Positions 8,653 through 17,368 of a stretch of DNA of 64,000 bases are shown here, one piece after another. The notes beneath the pieces are model-generated. The model was not told the origin of the DNA and made no database searches. It saw only the letters and a list, made by a program, of their open reading frames with translations. The position numbers and the translations under genes were made by a program. The DNA is from an uncultured Lachnospiraceae bacterium (lineage in GTDB: Bacteria > Bacillota > Clostridia > Lachnospirales > Lachnospiraceae), in NCBI GenBank assembly GCA_902779575.1, contig CACZBW010000009.1, positions 1-64,000 of the forward strand. The letters run 5' to 3'. The stretch's first letter is position 1. Every line of letters begins with the position of its first letter.

Positions 8653-9177
8653 TTATTGTGCCTCAGAGAGCCTGTCCGTCATATATTCCAGGCCGCGGAT
8701 TGTCCGGATCAGATCTGTGGGATGCAGCAGAACCCTGTCCCGCTGCTGGTCAACGGTAAGAATGCCTTTCCCGAACAGCCGCGGAAGGATGCCGGGCAGG
8801 GAGAAGCTTCCGCTGTAGGATACCCGGACCTGATCTTCGCTGACGGACACCTGCGTTTTTACATTCCGCGCACAGAGCAGATGTTGTTTCGCAAGAGAGG
8901 AAGCTTTCCGGTCAAGGCCATTGCCGGGATTCTTTTTCCAGAGCATGTTGTCGGCTGTCGCCGTGATTTCACAGGCCGCGCCCATGAGGATCCCCCTGTC
9001 ATGATCGCAGAAGCCGAGGTAGAGGATGGCAGCCAGAACCGGAAGCAGGATGGTCATAATCAGGGAAGCTTCAACTGTGAAGCTTCCCCGAAGAAGGAGA
9101 AACTGTAAATGGAATCTCTCCGGACCGGGCAGCCCGTCCCGGGAGCTGAAAAAGCAGGATCTTTTAGTCGGAATCAT
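8653..9177 (-). CDS. TadE-like minor pseudopilin
   Basis: TadE/TadF proteins are minor pilins of the Tad pilus. This protein has 174 residues and the hallmark leader RGSFTVEASLIM, with Glu36 at the +5 position after the processing site, then a hydrophobic helix (about 37-55) and a short soluble domain. The leader of about 30 residues is polar and basic as expected. ATG 9177 follows GGAG with seven bases between. A prepilin peptidase that could process it is encoded just upstream in the same unit. The 156-base gap to that gene, 9178-9333, shows no convincing gene. Confidence 0.75.
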   Translation of the reverse strand: MIPTKRSCFFSSRDGLPGPERFHLQFLLLRGSFTVEASLIMTILLPVLAAILYLGFCDHDRGILMGAACEITATADNMLWKKNPGNGLDRKASSLAKQHLLCARNVKTQVSVSEDQVRVSYSGSFSLPGILPRLFGKGILTVDQQRDRVLLHPTDLIRTIRGLEYMTDRLSEAQ

Positions 9178-9333
9178 TGTAGTTCTCCATGTTTATTTCT
9201 TTGCAGAGGACAGCATGGCAGGCAGGTGTTAAAAGGGACGGCAGCAGCTTAATGTCAGTGGTGCCGGAGTGAACTGTTTCACAAAAAACGGAAGAAGTAC
9301 GCAGTATCCTGATGGCTGCGGTATGGGAATGAA

Positions 9334-9768
9334 TTATCTCCGGAAGAACTGTGTCAGGGTCAGAATCAGATGCCCCGTGAACAGGAAAGGAAGAAAGGGA
9401 AGTGTATCCTTGCGGGAGATTTTTCTGCGGAGCAGAAGAAAGATGGAAAAAAGGGCGGTAAGCAGAAGGGAGAGCAGAAGGGCCGCAAACTCCGCGGATC
9501 CTCCAAGCGCTGACGCGCAGGAGAGGACAGCAAGGGCGTCGCCTCCGCCGATCGCGGAATGTGTGATCAGGCTGATGACGAGAAGTCCCGCGCCCAGCAG
9601 ACTTCCCCATAAAAGCTCTTTGAGGGGAAGATCTTTCAGGATGATATGGGAGAGGAACATTCCGCCCGCGAAGATCAGCGCGGGAAGAAGGCGGACCCTT
9701 CTGCTTTTTAAGTCCTCTATGGAAAGAAAAAAGAGAAAAAGAATGGTAAAGCAGCAAAACAGAATCAT
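9334..9768 (-). CDS. A24-family prepilin peptidase (TadV/CpaA type)
   Basis: This aspartic protease cuts the leader peptides of Flp/TadE-type prepilins at the membrane. It is a short (144 residues) single-domain form with four to five hydrophobic helices and no N-methylation domain, as usual for TadV. Both catalytic aspartates are visible: Asp19 in IEDLKSRRV and Asp77 in IGGGDALAV (the GxGD motif). ATG 9768 has AAGGA eight bases upstream. The gene lies between two TadE-like genes, which together with the Flp1-like gene supply its likely substrates. Confidence 0.88.
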   Translation of the reverse strand: MILFCCFTILFLFFLSIEDLKSRRVRLLPALIFAGGMFLSHIILKDLPLKELLWGSLLGAGLLVISLITHSAIGGGDALAVLSCASALGGSAEFAALLLSLLLTALFSIFLLLRRKISRKDTLPFLPFLFTGHLILTLTQFFRR

Positions 9769-9851
9769 GTCATTTTCCTTATGGACAGGAGCAGTTTTTG
9801 CCTGTAAACCTGAAAAGCGTGACAGGAGAGTTCAGTGAAATGCGGCAGAGT

Positions 9852-11006
9852 TCAATGAGCCGCGGCAGCAGCCTCCCGGCGGGCTTTGCAGTCTGCGCAT
9901 TCCCGCATTCCGTCGCAGTCCCTGAGCTTGACGGTATTGACGCTTCTGCTCAGGCCAGGGCAGTCGAGGGAACAGTGGTAAGCGTCCCCGAAAGGACAGA
10001 TATAATAATTCTGGGTATAGCTGTGCTGGTATTCCCCGGAGGAATGCGGGTGCCCCTCTCCCGGATGGCTGTGGGAATGGCTTCCGGAAAGAGCGTGCAT
10101 ACAGTGCTCGCATGGTTTGTACCGGCCTCCGCTGATGTTGCGCGCGTTTTTCAGGTCAGAGAAGCTTACCTCGTTGATGATAAGTTTCAGGTGGGTGCAG
10201 TTCGGGTCTGTATGATAGACAGTGCCATAGTCAGTGACATAGACATAACGGTTTTCTTCATTTTCCGGCAGAGCCGCGTCTGCCCAGGGAGTTCTTCCGC
10301 TGCGGCCGGTCCAGCCCCGGATAACGGCTTTCTGGACAAAAAAGGTGTGCGGAAGGGAGAAGGAGGAAATGGGAGAGCGGACCTGATAGGAAAGAACCAG
10401 ACGGATCCGGTCGCCTTCCTTCATGTAGGAGGAATTAAGAAATGTCGCGTTTTTGACGGAATCTGCGTCAGGCGCCCGGTTTATGACGTTTGCCCGGGCA
10501 TAGGCGTCGGATATGGCGCCCCGGATAATGTTGTTTGCGTCCCCGTATTCTTCCTTGTATGCGACGATCGCCATCTCTTCCGCTGTCTGGCACAGGCCGT
10601 CGGCAAATTCCGCGGCGGCCCGGCAGACAACGCAGTAGTGAAGGACGACAACCATGCAGATGAGAAAAAACGGCAGCTCGATCGCGGCTTCTGCGGTAAG
10701 CACCGCTTTTGCAGATGAGGTCAGAAAGAATGCTCTTCCCCGGCTTCTGCCGCCTGTTTTTTCGGGAGTATGGCCGGTGGCTGCCGCCTTCTGTGGAGAG
10801 AGTACGCAATCCTTTCTTTGGAGAAAATGTGATAGTGTTTGAAGAAATTTGTTTTTTGAAAAAGATGTGAGATCCGGTCCGGCTGGAGCAGCCGGACAGC
10901 ATTGGTCCCCGCCGGGGCAGTCAGAGGGGGTACCCCGGTCGTGAGGGGAGAGACTTGCGGGGACCGGACTGACCGGATCCTGAAGATGTCTGCTTCGGAA
11001 GAGCAT
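9852..11006 (-). CDS. TadE-like pseudopilin with tandem Cys motifs and His-rich linker
   Basis: The 384-residue frame contains a TadE-type pilin helix (LTAEAAIELPFFLICMVV, about 103-120, Glu106) but is unusual at both ends. About 100 polar residues precede the helix, far longer than a normal pilin leader, so the true start or an upstream frameshift should be checked. ATG 11006 has GGTGA six bases upstream. After a normal soluble domain, the last 120 residues hold two similar motifs of the form YHxxxxC...CxxC (264-302 with VYHTDPNCTH and PCEHC, and 343-373 with AYHCSLDCPG and ECADC), separated by a His-rich linker (308-329). These look like two metal-binding units. The role is unknown; display of a metal-binding tip is a speculation. 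Confidence 0.65.
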   Translation of the reverse strand: MLFRSRHLQDPVSPVPASLSPHDRGTPSDCPGGDQCCPAAPAGPDLTSFSKNKFLQTLSHFLQRKDCVLSPQKAAATGHTPEKTGGRSRGRAFFLTSSAKAVLTAEAAIELPFFLICMVVVLHYCVVCRAAAEFADGLCQTAEEMAIVAYKEEYGDANNIIRGAISDAYARANVINRAPDADSVKNATFLNSSYMKEGDRIRLVLSYQVRSPISSFSLPHTFFVQKAVIRGWTGRSGRTPWADAALPENEENRYVYVTDYGTVYHTDPNCTHLKLIINEVSFSDLKNARNISGGRYKPCEHCMHALSGSHSHSHPGEGHPHSSGEYQHSYTQNYYICPFGDAYHCSLDCPGLSRSVNTVKLRDCDGMRECADCKARREAAAAAH

Positions 11007-11034
11007 CCTTTCTCACCTCATATGTATTTTGAAA

Positions 11035-11195
11035 TTCAGCAGCGGATCCCGGATTCGGAAATGACAGCAGAAATCCGGAAGCGTGCCGGGTACAGACTGA
11101 GCGTTCAGCAGCGGAGTCCGGAATCGGAAATGACAGTAGAAATCCGGAAGCGTGCCGGGTACAGACGGAGCGTTTAATAGCGGAATCCGGATTCA
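11035..11195. repeat. 69-base tandem repeat, about 2.3 copies
   Basis: Copies at 11035-11103 and 11104-11172 are nearly identical (for example GAAATCCGGAAGCGTGCCGG in both) and a partial third copy starts at 11173. The partial copy contains the last codons and the stop of the DUF5702 gene. The repeat therefore looks like a local duplication that extended the gap between that gene and the next Tad gene. Its length is a multiple of three, and a shadow frame runs through it, but I see no sign that it is translated. Confidence 0.85.
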
Positions 11196-12700
11196 ATGTC
11201 GGCGGAAAGAATCCGGGATGCAGTACCGAGAAATACTGCCGGAACGGTGGAGAAAACCGGGTTGATCAGCCAGGAAGATCTGCCGGTGATGGCAACCACA
11301 CAGTTGTCGACCCTGAAATTGGGGCAGCCGCCCGATGCTCTCAGATTCAGCTCAACCAGATCCAGGGAGCGTTTCTTCTGGGTGGTAATGGATCCCATAT
11401 TCAGAAAAACCCGGATATAATCCTGATAGCTCATACCGGCGCCGGGTGCGCCCGCATCCCTGTCCGCCCGGGGAAGGATTACTTCGATGTCGATCAGGTC
11501 TTCCAGGGGGATATGCCAGTCCGCAAAAGTTTTTACAACCGGGACTCTTCCGTCATGGACCAGCATGCGCACGTCATAAAGGCTTTCGCCATAAGCCCAG
11601 AGCAGAAGAAGCGTGTGTTTCAGGGCCTGAACCAGTGCGGGACTGCCAAAGCAGCCTACGATCAGAGCTGCGAAGGTCTGGGCTTCCATATTGGCGGCAG
11701 GCGTGCTGACCAGGATACTGTAATTGACAGCTTCTCTCAGCCCGATCAGTCTATCGATGACGGCCTTAAGGTTCTTTTCGTCGCTGGTCTTGCCGCAGAG
11801 AATGTATTCCATCTGATACCGGATGGTTCCTGTCTCCGCATTTTCGATGAAGTCCGGGAAATGATCCAGGAGATATTCCCGGAAAAGCAGATCGTCCACA
11901 GATCCGCCCCTCGGAGCGTGGAGGGACAGGTTCCCATGGTTTTTGCTTCTCTGGGAGGCAAGATCTTCCGGAGAGAGTTTTTTATCGGAAATCATTCTTG
12001 AGCCGCAGACAAGTTTGAGAAGACCCTGGGAGCGGAGAGAAGAAATTTTAGAAATGGGATTGCGGCTTCGGGCTCTGATTTCTTCCGGGGTCGGCACATA
12101 CTCTTCCTCCATCTCCTTGTTGTAAGAGTCCGAGAGCTCTGACAGCAGGCTGCCGGAGCTTTCCGCGTCACTGCTTTTGTCCTGCTGGTACTGCTCCTGG
12201 GCATTGTGCGCCGTGGTTGCGTCCCGGTATGCATCCTGCAGTTTTCCCAGAGCGTTCATCCAGGCAGTTTTATGCATGAACTCGACTGCCTGCTGATAAT
12301 AGGGTTCCCCGCCTCTGTCTGAGAGGAGGGCATATTGAGATACTGTGACGTTCCTGAGAGACAGTTTCCAGGGATCAAAAGTCATCCCCGGCAGCTTTCC
12401 GCCTGCGTCTCCCGGTAAGTCCGTATTCTCCAGCATACTGGCTTTCAGCTTGCTGATCAGATAATCCGTGGAGAAAGTGCCGCTGTCGAAACCGGTATCG
12501 ATACCGAACAGATCATATTTTTCCAGCAGACCGTTTTCATATTCGCTGAACAGGGTCCAGTTTGCGATCGCCGCAAGATCTGCGCACTGCGCTCTGGCTC
12601 CGGAAATGCGCACTGCCTCCACTATGGTGAAGGTGAACGCCAGAAATACGACACTCAGAAGACTGAAGAATACAGTGATGGAAGCATTCAGTTTTCTCAT
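11174..12700 (-). CDS. DUF5702-family Tad-locus protein
   Basis: The protein has 508 residues, beginning MRKLNASITVFFSLLSVV with an N-terminal hydrophobic helix (about 5-27) and SITVFFSLL in the place of a TadE/TadG-type leader, followed by a long soluble region exported to the cell surface. This matches the DUF5702 family that accompanies Flp pilus genes in Clostridia; its function is not known. A TadG-like role as a large minor pilin or tip protein is plausible from the position and architecture. ATG 12700 follows AGGAGGG. It lies 77 bases after the Flp1-like pilin gene. Its last codons are part of a duplicated 69-base repeat. Confidence 0.8.
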   Translation of the reverse strand: MRKLNASITVFFSLLSVVFLAFTFTIVEAVRISGARAQCADLAAIANWTLFSEYENGLLEKYDLFGIDTGFDSGTFSTDYLISKLKASMLENTDLPGDAGGKLPGMTFDPWKLSLRNVTVSQYALLSDRGGEPYYQQAVEFMHKTAWMNALGKLQDAYRDATTAHNAQEQYQQDKSSDAESSGSLLSELSDSYNKEMEEEYVPTPEEIRARSRNPISKISSLRSQGLLKLVCGSRMISDKKLSPEDLASQRSKNHGNLSLHAPRGGSVDDLLFREYLLDHFPDFIENAETGTIRYQMEYILCGKTSDEKNLKAVIDRLIGLREAVNYSILVSTPAANMEAQTFAALIVGCFGSPALVQALKHTLLLLWAYGESLYDVRMLVHDGRVPVVKTFADWHIPLEDLIDIEVILPRADRDAGAPGAGMSYQDYIRVFLNMGSITTQKKRSLDLVELNLRASGGCPNFRVDNCVVAITGRSSWLINPVFSTVPAVFLGTASRILSADIESGFRY

Positions 12701-12777
12701 ATGCCCTCCTGTCGGGATACAGATGACCGAGGCGGCAGAAGAACCTTTCCGGCTTCCCGTGCCTCATCCGTCAGGGA

Positions 12778-12981
12778 TCAGACTCCCTTCGCGTCGCTCG
12801 CCGCTTTGGACAGGATGTCTTTGACGATCTGCGTCACCTGCTTTTTGAAGATGACGACCAGAGAGATGAGAACGATCATGATGAGAATGATCTCGACGAC
12901 TCCGACTCCGGTTTCATCCGCGACCAGATCGCGGACAGCCGTATCGAGGGAGCTTTTCAGATAATGCAGCTTTGCCGGCAT
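12778..12981 (-). CDS. Flp1-like major pilin
   Basis: The 67-residue protein is the likely structural pilin. A polar leader (1-24) is followed by the processing-site region GVGVVEIILIMIVLISLVV, with Glu30 at the +5 position and a hydrophobic helix at 27-46, then a short basic tail. The size and pattern fit the Flp1-like pilins of Clostridia. AAGGAGG lies nine bases before ATG 12981. It is the first gene of the minus-strand Tad group, so the group promoter should lie just above 12981, but I found no convincing -35/-10 pair there. Confidence 0.82.
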   Translation of the reverse strand: MPAKLHYLKSSLDTAVRDLVADETGVGVVEIILIMIVLISLVVIFKKQVTQIVKDILSKAASDAKGV

Positions 12982-13739
12982 GTGGCATTCCTCCTTTCTG
13001 TATGGATTTTCCTATGAGAAGACCTGTCACGGAATGCCGTATTCTCCTGGGTCTGTGTATGGGGAGAGCTTAGGTCCGGATCCGCCGGGAACCGGTGCGG
13101 CATTGACTGCATTTCCGGCTTCGGACAGAGGCCTTCGGGTGCCTGTGCAGTGGAACATCGTTCCTGTACACATCAGCGTAAGACTGTCCTATGCCGGTGT
13201 GACCGGTCTGCAGGAAGCTGGTGCGCGGCGCATGAAAAATATGGTTCAACCGCATATACTGTGGGGAAAAACAGTTGGAAAAGGATTTGGGCGTGTATAT
13301 AGATTTTGCCAAACAGAAAGTAATACAGTCGTGAGTGGGAGATTCGAATGCCTCTCCCGATGTGGCAGTTATAGCACAGCTTCCGGGGAAAAGTAAATGG
13401 GGAAAACGGGGCTTTCGGCAACTTTGGATGAGTGCACAGTTTATGGCCTGCCGGATGAATAATATCTCTTCATCAATAAGTTGCAGCATATTCAGATGGC
13501 CGGACAGGCGAAGGCACTATTGAAAGTAAATGCGTCCGAGTATCTCAGGTATCGTTGTGAACATCATCTCCGCCTCCGATAACGGAAAAATGAACGTTGA
13601 TTGTATGCAGCCCCGGATTGTACGCCGGAGCTGTTTTTTATGGACAGAAATGTTTCAGGGCATTATATTTGATTTATCATGTCCGGTGTTTTCTGAAGAA
13701 GCAGGAAGAGATTTATTATATTCAGAATGGAGCATTTTT
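12982..13739. other. 758-base region without a supported gene
   Basis: Several short frames cross this region, but none has a good ribosome binding site together with protein-like sequence. It holds the upstream region of the minus-strand Tad genes and, at its right end, a lone terminator (13608-13639) pointing toward the GH3 gene. In typical Tad loci the motor ATPase and platform genes would lie here. A small hairpin around GGGAG and CTCCC near 13338-13360 contains a T-loop-like ATTCGAAT but does not make a tRNA. Confidence 0.5.
13608..13639 (+). terminator. Terminator-like hairpin with no gene in front of it
   Basis: CAGCCCCGG at 13608-13616 pairs with CCGGAGCTG at 13625-13633 (one mismatch), followed directly by six T. 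No plus-strand gene precedes it. It may end an unannotated RNA or act as an attenuator in the leader of the GH3 gene 100 bases further on. Confidence 0.6.
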
Positions 13740-15971
13740 ATGGAGAAAGAAAACAGAATAACTCCTTCTTTTATTTCTGTTCCGGGAGGCCCGGTCCTTG
13801 GTCTGACGGATACGCCGCTTCTTGATGTCGACGGTCTGAAGTTCAAGGATCTGGAGCGCTGCGGAGAACTTCTGCCCTATGAGGACTGGCGCCTGACCGC
13901 CCGGGAGCGGGCGGAGGACCTGGCAAAGCGGCTGAGCACGGAAGAAATTGCGGGCCTGATGCTGTACAGTCCTCATCAGATGGTGCCTTCATTGCCGGGT
14001 ATGCCGTTTCCGGCAACTTACGGAAAGAAGAGTTTTCCGGAGTCCGGAGAGGAAGCCTGGGCAATCAGCGATCAGCTTCATGAGATGATCGCAGACGGGC
14101 ATGTAAGGCATATACTGCTGATGCGCTGTCAGGATACCGGGACGGCGGCGAACTGGAGCAATGCGGTCCAGGCTCTGTGTGAAAGCCTTCCGCACGGGAT
14201 TCCCGCCAATGTCTGCAGTGATCCGAGACACGGGGCCGGTCAGGCCGGTGCCGAGTACAAGTCGGACGGGTCGGATACAAGCAAATGGCCGGAGGGACTT
14301 GCGATGGCCGCTGCCTTTGATCCGGAGCTTTGCCGGGAAGCGGCGGAAATCATTTCCAGGGAATACCGTGCCCTCGGCATCACGACAGCCCTGTCTCCGC
14401 AGCTGGATCTGGGGACGGAACCCCGGTGGATGCGGGTGGAGGACACCTTCGGCACGAGTCCTGAGCTTGTAACGGAGATGGGACGCGTTTACTGTGAAGC
14501 CATGCAGGGCACGGAAGAGAATGACGCCGGCCTGAAAAAGAGGGAAGAGGAAGGCTGGGGCAGCGGCTCTGTCAATACGATGGCCAAGCACTGGCCGGGA
14601 GGCGGGCCCTGTGAGGGCGGCCGGGACGCCCACTATCCTTACGGAAAATTCGCGGTCTATCCGGGGAAGAATCTGGAGGCACACCTGAAGCCATTTAAGG
14701 AAGGCGCCTTTGCCCTGAAAAACCGCACGGAAAAGACAGCCGCGGTTATGCCCTATTATACGGTGAGCTGGGACGTCGATCCGTCCGGCGAACGGGCAGG
14801 AAACAGCTACAGCCGTTATATTATAGACGATATGCTCCGGCGCGGCTGCGGCTACGACGGAGTGATCTGCACGGACTGGGGCATTACCGCGGATCCGGAG
14901 AAGGAGGTGGATTCCTTCAGTTCCCGCTGCTATGGCGCGCATCAGCTGACGGAAGCGGAACGGCATCTTAAGATTCTGGAAAATGGGGTTGACCAGTTTG
15001 GCGGAAACAGCCGGATCGAGCCGGTTCTGGAGGCTTACAGGATCGGCTGCGGGAAATACGGCGAGGCGGCGATGAGGCGGCGTTTTGAGGAAAGTGCTGT
15101 CCGGATCCTGATCAATATTTTCCGCTGCGGGCTGTTTGAGAATCCGTATCTGGACCCGGAAGAGAGCTGCTCAATTGTCGGGAATGAAGAGCACTGCAGG
15201 AAGGGATTTGAGGCGCAGCTGCGGTCGGTCGTGATGCTGAAAAACAGCGGCGTTCTCCCGGTCAGGGAGAGGAAAAAGGTATATGTTCCGGGAAGACATC
15301 TTGACGCGCATAAGAATTTCTTCCGCATGCCGGTCGGGGCGGAGGATCTTCCGGGTGCGGACCGGAAGCTTCTGTCCGCTTATTATGAGATCGTAGATCA
15401 GCCGGAAGACGCGGACTTTGCGCTCTGCATGATTGAGAGCCCGATGAGCGACGGTTATGACGCGGAAAAGGGCTATCAGCCGGTTACCCTGCAGTACAGG
15501 CCTTATACGGCGGCGAACGCGCGCAGCGTCAGCATTGCCGGCGGTGATTTCCGGGAAGGGAGTAAAAACCGCAGCTACCGGGGAAAGACAAACAGGCCAT
15601 GGAATGAGTCTGATCTGGACCTGGTTCTTGATACGAAGAAAGCGATGGGGGACAGGCCGGTTATCTGCGTGATCCGTATGCATAATCCCTGTGTTCTCGC
15701 GGAACTGGAGCCTTCCGCGGACGCGATCCTGGTCCAGTTCGGCGTGCAGCAGGCCGCCATGTTTGAGATCATAGCGGGAAAGCGGGAACCTTCGGCGCTT
15801 CTGCCTGTCCAGCTGCCGGCGGATATGAAGACGGTTGAAGAGCACTGTGAAGATCTTCCCTTTGACATGACCGCTTATACGGATACCGCCGGAAACTGCT
15901 ATGATTTCGGCTTCGGAATGAACTGGAGCGGCCCGATCCGGGACGGACGGGCGCAGAAATATGCGCATTAA
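13740..15971 (+). CDS. Glycoside hydrolase family 3 (beta-glucosidase-like)
   Basis: GH3 enzymes release beta-linked sugars from the ends of glycans with a retaining mechanism. The 743-residue protein has the N-terminal barrel (about 60-430) with the substrate-binding KHWPGGGP (Lys283, His284) and the nucleophile Asp379 in GVICTDWGI, followed by the alpha/beta sandwich domain (from about 490; VVMLKNSGVLPV). There is no signal peptide, so it acts inside the cell on imported oligosaccharides. ATG 13740 has GGAG seven bases upstream; the same frame is open further upstream but without a start signal. It lies 30 bases before an aldo/keto reductase gene and is probably cotranscribed with it. The sugar specificity cannot be read from the sequence. 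Confidence 0.88.
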   Translation: MEKENRITPSFISVPGGPVLGLTDTPLLDVDGLKFKDLERCGELLPYEDWRLTARERAEDLAKRLSTEEIAGLMLYSPHQMVPSLPGMPFPATYGKKSFPESGEEAWAISDQLHEMIADGHVRHILLMRCQDTGTAANWSNAVQALCESLPHGIPANVCSDPRHGAGQAGAEYKSDGSDTSKWPEGLAMAAAFDPELCREAAEIISREYRALGITTALSPQLDLGTEPRWMRVEDTFGTSPELVTEMGRVYCEAMQGTEENDAGLKKREEEGWGSGSVNTMAKHWPGGGPCEGGRDAHYPYGKFAVYPGKNLEAHLKPFKEGAFALKNRTEKTAAVMPYYTVSWDVDPSGERAGNSYSRYIIDDMLRRGCGYDGVICTDWGITADPEKEVDSFSSRCYGAHQLTEAERHLKILENGVDQFGGNSRIEPVLEAYRIGCGKYGEAAMRRRFEESAVRILINIFRCGLFENPYLDPEESCSIVGNEEHCRKGFEAQLRSVVMLKNSGVLPVRERKKVYVPGRHLDAHKNFFRMPVGAEDLPGADRKLLSAYYEIVDQPEDADFALCMIESPMSDGYDAEKGYQPVTLQYRPYTAANARSVSIAGGDFREGSKNRSYRGKTNRPWNESDLDLVLDTKKAMGDRPVICVIRMHNPCVLAELEPSADAILVQFGVQQAAMFEIIAGKREPSALLPVQLPADMKTVEEHCEDLPFDMTAYTDTAGNCYDFGFGMNWSGPIRDGRAQKYAH

Positions 15972-16001
15972 GATTCACGCATACTCAGAGGAGGAGTTCC
16001 T

Positions 16002-17195
16002 ATGCAGTACAGGAAAAACCGAAACGGAGACGATCTGAGCATTCTGGGCTACGGCTGCATGCGCTTTACCAGAAAGGGCGCCGGCATTGATCTGGAGAAA
16101 GCAGAGAAAGAGCTGATGGCCGCTTACCGCGCCGGGGTCAATTATTATGATACGGCTTACATCTATCCTGGGAGCGAGGCTGCTGTGGGGGAAATCTTCG
16201 AGCGGAACCATATCCGGGAGAAAGTCAACATCGCGACCAAGCTGCCGCAGTACCTGATCGGAAATTACGCGGCGCTGAACCGCTATTTTGACGAGGAACT
16301 GAGCCGCCTGCGCACCGATTATATCGACTATTATCTGATGCATCATCTGACCGATCTGGCTATGTGGGAGAAACTCAAAAAGGTGGGCATTATTGACTGG
16401 ATCCGGGAGAAAAAGCAGTCCGGCGTGATCCGGAACATCGGCTTTTCCTATCACGGGAATTCGGAGAATTTCCTGAAGATCCTTGAGGACTACGACTGGG
16501 ACTTCTGCCAGATTCAGTATAATTATCTTGATGAAGTGGCGCAGGCCGGAAAGATCGGGCTGCAGGCTGCCGCAGCCAGAGGAATCCCGGTGGTCATCAT
16601 GGAGCCGCTCAGGGGCGGCAAGCTGGTGAATATGCTGCCTGAAGCGGCAAAAAAGGCTATGGCGGAAAGCGGCCGGGACTGGAGTCCTGCGGAATGGGGG
16701 CTCCGCTGGCTGTATAATCAGCCGGAGGTCACGGTGGTCCTTTCCGGCATGAATTCGCTGAAAATGGTAAAAGCTAACTGCCGCACAGCAAGTGAAGCCC
16801 TGGCCGGTTCTATGACGGATGCGGATTTTAAGACGCTGGAAAAGGTAAAACGCGCCATTCTGGAGAAGGAGAAGGTGGGATGCACCGGCTGCCGCTATTG
16901 TATGCCATGTCCCAAAGGGGTTGATATTCCGGGCATTTTCCGCTGCTGGAATACCATGTATACGGAATCCAGGAGAGATGGCCGCTCTCAGTTTATCCAG
17001 ACGGTCGGCCTGACCCGGGAACCGGCTTTTGCCTCCCAGTGCATCCAGTGCGGGAAATGTGAGAAGCACTGCCCGCAGAATATTCCCATCCGGAAAAAGC
17101 TGCAGGAAGCAGACCGGGAGCTGCGGCCGCTGCCTTATAAGATTGCGATTCAGGCGGCGCGCGCTTTTATGTTCCGCAAAGTTTCGGGCAAATGA
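16002..17195 (+). CDS. Aldo/keto reductase with C-terminal 4Fe-4S ferredoxin domain
   Basis: The 397-residue protein has an aldo/keto reductase barrel (about 1-280; FDTAYIYP-like NYYDTAYIYPGSE, LMHHL, RGGKL) joined to an iron-sulfur domain. The first cysteine set is CTGCRYCMPC (Cys294-303) and the second is CIQCGKCEKHC (Cys347, 350, 353, 357). Such proteins are common in Clostridia and may pass electrons between NAD(P)H and ferredoxin while reducing a carbonyl. ATG 16002 follows AGGAGG. It comes 30 bases after the GH3 gene. A relative with the same architecture is encoded at 52727 on the other strand. The substrate is unknown. Confidence 0.88.
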   Translation: MQYRKNRNGDDLSILGYGCMRFTRKGAGIDLEKAEKELMAAYRAGVNYYDTAYIYPGSEAAVGEIFERNHIREKVNIATKLPQYLIGNYAALNRYFDEELSRLRTDYIDYYLMHHLTDLAMWEKLKKVGIIDWIREKKQSGVIRNIGFSYHGNSENFLKILEDYDWDFCQIQYNYLDEVAQAGKIGLQAAAARGIPVVIMEPLRGGKLVNMLPEAAKKAMAESGRDWSPAEWGLRWLYNQPEVTVVLSGMNSLKMVKANCRTASEALAGSMTDADFKTLEKVKRAILEKEKVGCTGCRYCMPCPKGVDIPGIFRCWNTMYTESRRDGRSQFIQTVGLTREPAFASQCIQCGKCEKHCPQNIPIRKKLQEADRELRPLPYKIAIQAARAFMFRKVSGK

Positions 17196-17276
17196 CAATA
17201 TAATTCCCGTCCGGGAAGACAGCCGGATGCAGGGGTTTTCGGACCCGCTACGGGCAGGAACGGGACCGGCGTGCTG

Positions 17277-17305
17277 TGGCAATTTTGGGGGACCTGTAGT
17301 ACAAT
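17277..17305 (+). promoter_or_regulatory. Putative promoter for the threonine aldolase-like gene
   Basis: TGGCAA at 17277-17282 and TACAAT at 17300-17305 are separated by 17 bases. The -10 is good and the -35 is weak. It leaves a leader of about 55 bases before the GTG start. Confidence 0.4.
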
Positions 17306-17368
17306 TATGCGAAGAGCAGCAGATATTCCATTGCGCAGTACTGACAATGTTTTACGAGGTATGAGAAA

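Noticed and set aside
10921-11196. 91-residue frame with internal 23-residue repeats across the 69-base repeat
   Set aside because: It overlaps the end of the DUF5702 gene and the start of the next gene and lacks a start signal; the repeat is better explained as duplicated non-coding DNA.
13335-13365. T-loop-like ATTCGAAT in a GGGAG/CTCCC hairpin, considered as a tRNA
   Set aside because: No acceptor stem, D arm or anticodon arm can be drawn around it.
13070-13489. 139-residue minus-strand frame in the 758-base gap, as a possible gene upstream of the Flp pilin
   Set aside because: No ribosome binding site that fits, no protein-like pattern and no recognisable motif.
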